The notes under the pieces were generated by a model. That model was not told the DNA's origin. It saw only the letters and a list, made by a program, of their open reading frames with translations, and ran no database searches. Below are positions 1 to 5,951 of a DNA stretch of 9,446 bases, in pieces; the stretch's first letter is position 1; the number at the start of each line of letters is the position of its first letter. Source of the stretch: Pseudomonadota bacterium (GTDB lineage Bacteria; Pseudomonadota; Alphaproteobacteria; Sphingomonadales; Sphingomonadaceae); the NCBI GenBank assembly GCA_023433445.1, contig JAEZCS010000105.1, forward strand, positions 1-9,446. The letters are read 5' to 3'. Both the position numbers and the translations under genes were made by a program.

Positions 1-65
1 CGCCACCGTTCAGGACTGCTGCCGAGCCCGACGACGTTCTGCCGATCCGCAGCCATGATTTCCAT
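1..65 (-). CDS. possible N-terminus of a leftward gene, cut by the window edge
   Basis: A minus-strand reading frame is open from ATG at 65-63 (or the in-frame ATG at 56-54) to the left edge of the window. From the second ATG it would begin MAADRQNVVGLGSSPERW. The frame upstream is closed by a stop at 86-84, so a start near here is required if the frame is real. The purine-rich GGAAATC just before the second ATG is only a weak ribosome binding site. Only about 20 residues are visible and I do not recognise the family. It lies 385 bases downstream of the VOC gene on the same strand, so it could be a further gene of the same cluster or simply a chance open frame. Confidence 0.2.
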   Translation of the reverse strand, partial: MEIMAADRQNVVGLGSSPERW

Positions 66-450
66 TGATCTGGTTTGCACACTTCATAGGAAACGCGTCT
101 GAACGCGAAGCCGTCGGCAGATTTCGATCCTTTGTTGCCGCTCAGGAGCGAATTTTTCGCTCCGAGGTCCGGTCAGTCCGCTTCCTCATTTTTTAGAGCC
201 TAGATTGGCCGTTTCCAGAACGTCGCGTTCGAAAGGCATATGCAGAAAAGTCGCCGTCCAAATGCAGATTCCACCACCTTACCAATTGCCTGCTCCACGA
301 CTTCACTGCCTCGGAGGCTGCGACACATTGAAATCGAAGCTGATTTTCCTCAGTTCGCCCGGAAATGCGGCACTCGACGCAATTTCCCCCGGTACAAGCT
401 GGCAGTCATGGTCCGCCGCTTTGGGGGCGTCCTTCCCCCGATCGCGAAGT
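66..450. other. gene-poor stretch downstream of the catabolic operon
   Basis: No convincing gene was found on either strand. Two short overlapping plus-strand frames (starts at 205 and 240, 91 and 81 codons) are Arg-, Ser- and Pro-rich without recognisable motifs, and they run antisense into the end of the VOC gene, so they were not accepted. The stretch contains one compact hairpin (141-166), described separately. No tRNA, insertion-sequence end or CRISPR-like repeat was seen. Confidence 0.5.
141..166. repeat. strong perfect hairpin in intergenic DNA
   Basis: GGAGCGAA (145-152), a TTT loop, then TTCGCTCC (156-163) is a perfect 8-base-pair stem with a 3-base loop. With the A at 144 bulged out, CTC (141-143) pairs with GAG (164-166), giving 11 pairs in all. 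No run of T follows on either strand, so it is not a standard intrinsic terminator. It could stabilise or end an mRNA, be a protein-binding palindrome, or be chance. Confidence 0.45.
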
Positions 451-903
451 TTAAAGCTGCGCTGGCTCTATCTTCGCTAAGCTAACAGCTACGCCGAGTT
501 CGCCCAAGGTATCGAGAAAACATTCGCGATATTGGCGAAACCGGCCGCCTAGGTGGGCGTCTATCTCCGCTTGCGTGTAGTCTAGTGCGTGGACGGCACA
601 TGCGCCGCAATTTGCTGCGCGCTGCCTTGCCCTTTCCAGATCATCTACGGCGAAGAACACGTTCATCACGCCCTCCCCATTTCGATGCAGGAACGCCGAC
701 ACGGCGCTGTCCTGCTCGCGTCCCGGCAGTGGTGCACACAATTCGATCCCTGCATCCCAAGCGATCGCTACCGCGATTCCGAACGGCGCGCCGGTCCACC
801 CAGCATCCTCGAAGTGCGCTCCAAGCAGTTCGCTGTAACGCTGCACAGCCGCATCCAGATCTCGCACCGCGATGAGGACACGGTTTACCCCCTTCAGACC
901 CAT
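451..903 (-). CDS. VOC-family (glyoxalase / methylmalonyl-CoA epimerase-like) protein
   Basis: A 150-residue protein with two vicinal-oxygen-chelate modules. Module 1 begins with VNRVLIAVRDLDAA (residues 6-19) and contains GIELCAPLPGRE (52-63). Module 2 begins with GVMNVFFAVDDLERA (78-92). Length and spacing resemble methylmalonyl-CoA epimerase and small glyoxalase-like isomerases. By analogy with epimerase the metal ligands should be His, Gln/Glu, His and Glu. Here the positions read Arg8, Glu54, Asn81 and about Ser141, so the metal site seems largely lost. A longer frame runs upstream to 1053 but would overlap the preceding gene. ATG at 903 was chosen because GGGGAGG (917-911) sits 7 bases before it. 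It starts one base after the stop of the reductase gene, as the last gene of the operon. A role as isomerase, epimerase or ligand-binding protein for a pathway intermediate is inferred; the substrate is unknown. Confidence 0.85.
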   Translation of the reverse strand: MGLKGVNRVLIAVRDLDAAVQRYSELLGAHFEDAGWTGAPFGIAVAIAWDAGIELCAPLPGREQDSAVSAFLHRNGEGVMNVFFAVDDLERARQRAANCGACAVHALDYTQAEIDAHLGGRFRQYRECFLDTLGELGVAVSLAKIEPAQL

Positions 904-904
904 C

Positions 905-3022
905 TTAGAGCCTCCCCGCCAGCATGGCGGCGGAACGAATAGCACCGTCGATATATCCGACGCCGTTACAGTCGCCGATGGCGTGCACCGCGAAGCCCGC
1001 GGCTTCAAATCGGTGCGCCAGCGATAGGTCGCCCGCAGCTCCCTTCGCGACAATGACGTGGTCGGCCGCGTATTCAGCCGGCATGCCGTCCGGCGCGGTC
1101 GACATCACGCCGCCGGGGGTGATCACGATGTTGCGATGGCCCGAAAGTAGTGCGACCTCAAGGTTCCGCAGTTCGTCGAGCACGCGCCAGCGGCGCACAA
1201 TGGGCAGGCCGCGTCCGAATGGGGTACTCTCGTCCACCACAGTCACCTTGCGGCCGCGCTCGGCCAGGAACTCGGCAAGCTCAAGTCCGACAAGGTCACC
1301 TCCGATGATCACGATGCGTTTGCCTAACGGTAGCCAGCGTCGACTCGCGTCGCGAATGAAACCGGGGCTGCGCGTCAGCCCCGTGGCCATGCCGGCCTTC
1401 ACCGCGAGCCGCGTGGCGAGGCTGAATTTGCGACCCAGGCCAGGCATAGGTTCGCCCAGAAGCAACGCGCGCAGCTCGTCGCCGCCCAGCACGTGGGGCA
1501 GGTTTATGCCGGGGATTGGCGGCAAGTCACGTCGCGCTCCGCTCGCGACAACTACCGCGTCCGGTCCGAGGTGCCGCAGAACCTCCTCGGTTGCCTCTGT
1601 CTTCAACCGCACATCCACGGGCGACACGGCTATTCCGCGCTCCAGCCAGTCAAGCAAGCGTTCGTTGGGTTCATAAGCGATGGCAGCGAAGCGCAACGTC
1701 CCGCCTAACCGGTCTCCGCGCTCCAGCAGCGTCACCAGGTGCCCCCGCTCCGCCAGCCTTCGGGCCGCTTCCATCCCGGCGGGGCCGCCGCCGACCACAA
1801 CAATGCGCTGCTGACTTGCCGGTTTAGACAGCCAATCCTGCTCTTCGAAGCCGGTCTCGGGGCGCACCGCACAGCGCGTACTCTGCCGCACATAGATCTC
1901 GCTGATGCATGTATAGCAGTAAATGCAAGGGCGCACCCTGGCCGAATCGTCTTCCGCCAGGCGCCGGGGCAGCTCGGGATCGGCAAGGAGCTTACGTCCC
2001 ATCGCGATGAAGTCTGCCTCGCCTGCGGCGATAGCCGCTTCACCACGCTCGGGCTCGATCCGGCCGGACAAAATCACAGGGATGCCTACCCCCAGGCGAA
2101 TAGCTGCTGCCTTGTCGGCATTGAGCGCGGCGACCTGCGGAGTGTGCGATCCAGAATGGAGAGCGCCCACCCGGTTGTCATGGTAGGCGGTCGTGGTAAT
2201 CGCGTCGGCACCAGCAGTCTCGGCTAGCTTGGCGGTAGCGATGGCGTCCTCCAGGCGGATGCCCCCCGCGCGCTCATACTCAATCGCGTCAATTTTGCTC
2301 CAGAGCGCTACCCCGTCGCCCACTTCGGCGCGAACCGCGCGGAGAACATCAGTGAGCAGTCGAGCACGGTTTTCCAGCGTTCCCCCGTAGGCGTCCGTGC
2401 GACGATTGCTGACTGGGGAAAGGAAGGAAGAGAACAAATAACCGTGGCCTGCGTGGATCTCCAGCCCATCGGCGCCGGCCTCCTTAGCGCGACGTGCGCC
2501 AGCAGCAAACATAGCGATTACCGCCTGTATGTCCGCTGCGGTCATCTCATGGTAATTCAATGGAGGCATGGCGGCAAAGCCGCCGGCCTCAACCTCCTCC
2601 GCCGTGAAGACGTTCTCGGGTCCCGCGATTTGTCCCGGCGCCGGCATAGACGGGCACCAGGCTGGCTCACCCGCTTCCGGGTTGGCAACCAGCCCTCCGA
2701 AATGAAGCTGAACTGCGAATTTTGCCCCTGCGGCGTGTACAACGTCAGCAACGCGGCGAAGTCCGGGGATAAAGCGGTCCTGCGATATCGCTGGTTGCCG
2801 CCGCATATTGTTACCCAGAGGCCAGCCGACTCCGACCACGCCCATCGTCACCAACCCAGTCCCCCCTCGCGCGATGCTGTCGTTGAAAGCCACTATGCGA
2901 TCGCCGCAGCTTCCGTCCTCCTCTGCGAACGACGTGCCCATCGCCGTTAGCAAGATACGGTTGCGCAGTTCCATCGGGCCGATTCGGCCAGGGGAAAGCA
3001 GGTGCGGAAAGGATGCGGACAT
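905..3022 (-). CDS. NADH:flavin oxidoreductase, FMN/4Fe-4S/FAD type (2,4-dienoyl-CoA reductase / Old Yellow Enzyme family)
   Basis: A 705-residue cytoplasmic ene-reductase, close in size to E. coli FadH (672). Residues 1-355 form the FMN-binding TIM barrel: RIGPMELRNRI near the start, QLHFGG (105-110), EIHAGHGYLFSSFLSP (188-203), NRRTDAYGG (206-214) and a phosphate-binding segment ending MGRKLLADPE (341-350). Cys366, Cys369, Cys372 and Cys384 (C-x2-C-x2-C-x11-C) should hold a 4Fe-4S cluster. IVVVGGGPAGMEAA (407-420) starts the FAD domain, IIGGDLVGLELAEFL (572-586) the NAD(P) domain, and AIGDCNGVGYIDGAIRSA (681-698) the closing FAD motif. Known members pass electrons from NAD(P)H through FAD and the Fe-S centre to FMN and reduce a conjugated C=C bond. 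The third position of the second Rossmann motif is Asp576 instead of Gly. ATG 3022 was chosen because GGAG lies 10 bases upstream and the family N-terminus follows; a frame extension to 3136 overlaps the preceding gene. Substrate unknown: a dienoyl-CoA, enone or similar is likely. Confidence 0.9.
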   Translation of the reverse strand: MSASFPHLLSPGRIGPMELRNRILLTAMGTSFAEEDGSCGDRIVAFNDSIARGGTGLVTMGVVGVGWPLGNNMRRQPAISQDRFIPGLRRVADVVHAAGAKFAVQLHFGGLVANPEAGEPAWCPSMPAPGQIAGPENVFTAEEVEAGGFAAMPPLNYHEMTAADIQAVIAMFAAGARRAKEAGADGLEIHAGHGYLFSSFLSPVSNRRTDAYGGTLENRARLLTDVLRAVRAEVGDGVALWSKIDAIEYERAGGIRLEDAIATAKLAETAGADAITTTAYHDNRVGALHSGSHTPQVAALNADKAAAIRLGVGIPVILSGRIEPERGEAAIAAGEADFIAMGRKLLADPELPRRLAEDDSARVRPCIYCYTCISEIYVRQSTRCAVRPETGFEEQDWLSKPASQQRIVVVGGGPAGMEAARRLAERGHLVTLLERGDRLGGTLRFAAIAYEPNERLLDWLERGIAVSPVDVRLKTEATEEVLRHLGPDAVVVASGARRDLPPIPGINLPHVLGGDELRALLLGEPMPGLGRKFSLATRLAVKAGMATGLTRSPGFIRDASRRWLPLGKRIVIIGGDLVGLELAEFLAERGRKVTVVDESTPFGRGLPIVRRWRVLDELRNLEVALLSGHRNIVITPGGVMSTAPDGMPAEYAADHVIVAKGAAGDLSLAHRFEAAGFAVHAIGDCNGVGYIDGAIRSAAMLAGRL
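911..917 (-). promoter_or_regulatory. ribosome binding site that fixes the VOC start
   Basis: GGGGAGG on the minus strand, 7 bases before ATG 903. It lies inside the last codons of the upstream reductase gene, so the two genes are probably translationally coupled. It rules out the longer frame that begins at 1053. Confidence 0.7.
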
Positions 3023-3042
3023 GGGGGAACAGCTCCGGAATG

Positions 3043-3513
3043 TCAGTGGTCTAAGGGGATGTCGAGAGGGATAGAGAGATGCGCCGCGGCGTTTCCGATA
3101 CCGGTCACGCCTTCGCGCCGCTCCACAAATCGCCATTCCCCCTTGATGCGGGCGAAGCGATCGTCGTACGTGCCGATGAAGATCGGCTCAATCCGCTGCA
3201 GTCCTGTCTGCTGCATCACAGTAAAGTAGCTGCGCACCGTGGCCCGATCCTGCCCGTCAAACCGGATTTGGGCATTGGTGCACAAGTGACGCGTGCGCGG
3301 GATATCGCCAGGCGGATAAGTCCGCACCGCCCCGCGCAGAAGGGCGCCGAAGCCCCCCTCCCCGGCGCTGATCGCAGGCTGATCGGCGCCGGGCATGAAT
3401 ACGTCCGCATCTCGAAACATCGCGTCGATTTGATCAAAGTCGCCATGATCTACCGCATCGCTGTAGGCATGAAGCAGGTTCAGCAGTGCGAAATGGTCTT
3501 CTGCACGGCCCAT
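3043..3513 (-). CDS. SnoaL-like / NTF2-fold protein (nuclear transport factor 2 family)
   Basis: A 156-residue protein with the sequence pattern of SnoaL-like domains. An N-terminal helix pair is followed by DHGDFDQIDAMFRDADVFM (residues 22-40), the conserved RTRHLCTN (73-80), ATVRSYFTV (91-99) and GTYDDRFARIKGEWRFVERR (114-133). The alpha+beta cone fold of this family includes ketosteroid isomerase, scytalone dehydratase, limonene-epoxide hydrolase and polyketide cyclases, so an isomerase, dehydratase or hydrolase acting on a hydrophobic intermediate is likely; this step is inference. Asp and His residues that could act in a pocket (Asp22, Asp25, His76) are present, but the catalytic set cannot be assigned by eye. 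ATG 3513 overlaps the receptor stop codon by one base (TGATG), and an in-frame GTG lies one codon upstream at 3516. There is no strong ribosome binding site, which fits translational coupling to the receptor gene. The reductase start follows 20 bases after the stop. Confidence 0.82.
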   Translation of the reverse strand: MGRAEDHFALLNLLHAYSDAVDHGDFDQIDAMFRDADVFMPGADQPAISAGEGGFGALLRGAVRTYPPGDIPRTRHLCTNAQIRFDGQDRATVRSYFTVMQQTGLQRIEPIFIGTYDDRFARIKGEWRFVERREGVTGIGNAAAHLSIPLDIPLDH

Positions 3514-5840
3514 CACCAGGCCACCCGCACGTCAACACCCCAAGTGCGTGGCTCGGCGTAATTAGCATAGGCAAAGCCCAGCGCCCCGAAGTCCACGCCC
3601 CACAATTTATAGGTACGGTTAGTGAAATTCTTAACCCAGCCCGAGACCGCCAGCTTGCCTCCAGCTACGTCGATCTCCGACAGCGTGGCGCGCGCGTCGA
3701 GAAGACCCACTGGCCCATCCGAGATCGCCTCGTGGAATGGATTTACGAGCGCGCTGGTGGTGTAGTAGACGCGCGATCGGTAGGAATAGTCAAGTCGCGC
3801 GGTCAGTGTTGCGAAGTTGAGCGGCTGGCGGTATTCGGCGGCGGCGGAGAGCGTGGTGGCGGCAGAACCTGCGAACTTCGCGCTCTTTGAAATGTCCACC
3901 GTCTGGCCTAACGCCGGCACGAATAGGTCGAAGTCAGTAAATTTGCGATCGACATAGCCGAAGTTGGCGCTCAGCGTCAGCCGGTCGGTCACCGCCGCGG
4001 TGGCCTCCGCTTCGATGCCGATATAGCGCGCCGCACCGGCGTTGATCGTGGTAGAAACCGTCCCGCCTGGTCCGGCCAGGAACTGTGAACGCTGTAGATC
4101 CTTGAGGTCATTGTAGAACACGGCCGAGTTAAGCCGCACCCTGCGGTCGAACAGTTCGGCTTTGACGCCCAGCTCATAGGACGTCAGGTTCTCTGGCCCA
4201 AACCCATCATTTGCCGCACGGGCATTGATTCCTCCCGCCTTGTATCCGGTGGCGACGCGGCCGTAGGCCATGATGGCATCGCTGGCCTGGTAGTCCACTG
4301 TGAACGACCAATTAAGCTTGCTGAACTTGCGGTCCAGCGCCCGGTCAAAGGGCACCGACTGGACAAGATGTTTGTCGTCGCGGGTGTAGCGCAGCCCCGC
4401 CGTCAGGTTCAACCGGTCGTCAATGTGCGCGGTCGCCTGCCCGAACAGCGCCTGCGATCGCGAGACGTGGCGGTAGATGTTGTCAGTAGCAAGATTGATC
4501 CCCACCGAGTTCACCATGACTCCAGGGGCGGCCTCAACGGGCCCGCCAGCTGGGATGATCAACGTGAAAAACGTAGGATTGGCATCGCGCGCCACTTCAC
4601 GGAAGTAGTAGGCGCCCAACACGAAGTCGAAGCTCTGCCCCAGCTTACCAATCAGGTTCAACTCCTGCGAGAACTGATGCTGCGCGCGCGAAAAGGTGAG
4701 GTTGAAAAGGCTGATCGGCTGCACCCCCTGCGACACCAGCGGCCCACCTGCGAGGAAGCCCGGTTCGACCACCAAGCCAACGAGTCCGCCGTTTCCGTCT
4801 TGGTCGCTCACCACGCTGTTTTTCCAGTCGCGATAGCCTGTGAGTGAGCGAAGCTTCAAACTATCGGTCAGATCACCTTCCACAACCAGAGTATGGCCAA
4901 AGATCCGGTCGCGTACAGGTCCATCCGTGTCAGCGATCTGAGTCGAGCGCCGCCTTGGATCGACGAGCGGCGTTGTCCCTCCCAAAAGAGGCGAGGCGTT
5001 GATATAAGCCAGTATGTCGGGCCGAGCAGCGATGAGTTGTGCAGGAATCGAAACTCCGCGTCGGTCGTTGTAATCAAAGGCATAGTCGATGCGGAGCGGT
5101 CCACCCCTGTCGTAGCGCAGCGCGAGCCGCAGCGCGTCGATGTTGTAAGCACCCGGGTCCTCACTGTCAGAGCGCAACAGGTTGTCCACCCACCCGTCCC
5201 GTTGCTTATGAAGATAGGTGAACCGCGCGTGCAGCCCGCTGTCGCCCCACTCCCCTGTTTCTATCGAGGTCTTCGATTGGAACAGCCCGAGACTGCCCGC
5301 GCTGAGCAACTGGTCCACCGCGAACTTATCGCCCGGCTTCTTCGAAATTAGATTGACTGCGCCGCCGGTAGTGTTGCGGCCATAGAGCGTGCCCTGCGGC
5401 CCGCGCAGTACTTCGATGCGTTCAAGGTCGACCAAGTCGAAAACAGCGCCTGACGTGCGCCCCAGTACAACGCCATCGACATATATACCCACAGGGCTGT
5501 CCGCCGTTAGGACCGTGTCTGATTCGCCCACGCCACGAATGAACAGCGCGACATTCGCTGTGCCGGCGCCCGTCATTCCCACGACGAGATTGGGCGCCAC
5601 CGAGGACAGGCTGGATACGTCGGTAATGCCCCGCTGCTCGATTGTTTCTGACGATACTGCGCTTATCGCCAACGGTGTATTCTGGAGGTTCTCACTACGC
5701 TTTTGCGCCGTCACCACGATTTCAGCCAGCCCAGGGCGGTCCGCCGTAGTTGCTTCCTGCGAAGAAGCCGCCGTCGCCGAAGCGATAGCGACTATCGCCG
5801 CGCCCGCGTGGCAGGCGCGATAACCCAGATGTCCCCTCAT
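3513..5840 (-). CDS. TonB-dependent outer-membrane receptor
   Basis: A 775-residue outer-membrane receptor. An N-terminal signal peptide (AGAAIVAIASATAASSQ, about residues 12-28) is followed by a TonB box, EIVVTAQK (40-47). The plug domain spans about 50-170, with TPLAISAVSSETIEQRG (55-71), LFIRGVG (99-105), VGIYVDGVVLGR (117-128), and RIEVLRGPQGTLYGRNTTGGA (141-161). The rest is a 22-strand-type beta barrel ending PRTWGVDVRVAW, with a terminal aromatic residue as expected for BamA-dependent insertion. ATG 5840 was chosen over the frame's upstream starts (to 5918) because AGGAGG lies 9 bases before it and the signal peptide follows directly. It is the first gene of a four-gene operon with catabolic enzymes. 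Sphingomonads use many such receptors for poorly permeant organic substrates, so uptake of the compound degraded by the downstream enzymes is likely, rather than a siderophore; no iron-related gene is nearby. The ligand is unknown. Confidence 0.95.
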   Translation of the reverse strand: MRGHLGYRACHAGAAIVAIASATAASSQEATTADRPGLAEIVVTAQKRSENLQNTPLAISAVSSETIEQRGITDVSSLSSVAPNLVVGMTGAGTANVALFIRGVGESDTVLTADSPVGIYVDGVVLGRTSGAVFDLVDLERIEVLRGPQGTLYGRNTTGGAVNLISKKPGDKFAVDQLLSAGSLGLFQSKTSIETGEWGDSGLHARFTYLHKQRDGWVDNLLRSDSEDPGAYNIDALRLALRYDRGGPLRIDYAFDYNDRRGVSIPAQLIAARPDILAYINASPLLGGTTPLVDPRRRSTQIADTDGPVRDRIFGHTLVVEGDLTDSLKLRSLTGYRDWKNSVVSDQDGNGGLVGLVVEPGFLAGGPLVSQGVQPISLFNLTFSRAQHQFSQELNLIGKLGQSFDFVLGAYYFREVARDANPTFFTLIIPAGGPVEAAPGVMVNSVGINLATDNIYRHVSRSQALFGQATAHIDDRLNLTAGLRYTRDDKHLVQSVPFDRALDRKFSKLNWSFTVDYQASDAIMAYGRVATGYKAGGINARAANDGFGPENLTSYELGVKAELFDRRVRLNSAVFYNDLKDLQRSQFLAGPGGTVSTTINAGAARYIGIEAEATAAVTDRLTLSANFGYVDRKFTDFDLFVPALGQTVDISKSAKFAGSAATTLSAAAEYRQPLNFATLTARLDYSYRSRVYYTTSALVNPFHEAISDGPVGLLDARATLSEIDVAGGKLAVSGWVKNFTNRTYKLWGVDFGALGFAYANYAEPRTWGVDVRVAW

Positions 5841-5849
5841 TCCCGCTCT

Positions 5850-5855
5850 CCTCCT
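5850..5855 (-). promoter_or_regulatory. strong ribosome binding site of the TonB receptor gene
   Basis: AGGAGG on the minus strand, 9 bases before ATG 5840. It is the best ribosome binding site in the window and decides the receptor start; the alternative upstream starts in this frame lack the signal-peptide arrangement. Confidence 0.8.
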
Positions 5856-5883
5856 TCGCCGCGCCTTCCCGGGTGCGGTCATC

Positions 5884-5895
5884 GTGCAGGTGCAC
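5884..5895. repeat. short inverted repeat, candidate operator
   Basis: GTGCA, two bases, TGCAC: a perfect 5-base inverted repeat in the divergent promoter region, about 45 bases upstream of the receptor start and 57 upstream of the regulator start. A repeat this short could arise by chance. AraC-type proteins usually bind direct rather than inverted half-sites, so the link is weak. Confidence 0.25.
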
Positions 5896-5951
5896 ATTGA
5901 ACTTGCGAGGAAAACCAAGAGAGGGCATGATTGCTCAAAGAGGGGGCATCG

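Larger units (their letters stand above)
5841..5951. promoter_or_regulatory. divergent promoter region between the receptor operon and the AraC regulator
   Basis: These 111 bases separate two divergently transcribed genes and must hold both promoters unless one lies inside a gene. No clear -35/-10 pair could be read. A short inverted repeat, GTGCA-GG-TGCAC (5884-5895), lies in the middle and is a candidate operator. Two similar purine-rich segments (AGAGGGCAT ending at 5928 and AGAGGGGGCAT ending at 5949) lie just before the regulator start. Control of the receptor operon by the adjacent AraC protein is inferred from the arrangement. Confidence 0.55.

Noticed and set aside
423..439. GGGGG-(7)-CCCCC inverted repeat 11 bases after the VOC stop as a terminator
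   Set aside because: The stem has only five pairs and is followed on the minus strand by AAAG rather than a T run, so it does not meet the pattern of an intrinsic terminator.
205..485. Two short plus-strand open frames (81 and 91 codons) in the spacer
   Set aside because: They overlap each other in different frames, have no recognisable domain, and run antisense into the end of the VOC gene. One has a TTG start.
924..1676. 250-codon plus-strand open frame
   Set aside because: It is fully antisense to the flavin reductase gene, is rich in Arg, Ser and Pro, and has no recognisable motif. It is a typical shadow frame of a GC-rich gene.
3487..5918. Longer N-terminal extensions of the receptor (to 5918), reductase (to 3136) and VOC (to 1053) frames
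   Set aside because: The extensions are not family-like, the last two overlap neighbouring genes, and good ribosome binding sites lie directly before the shorter starts.
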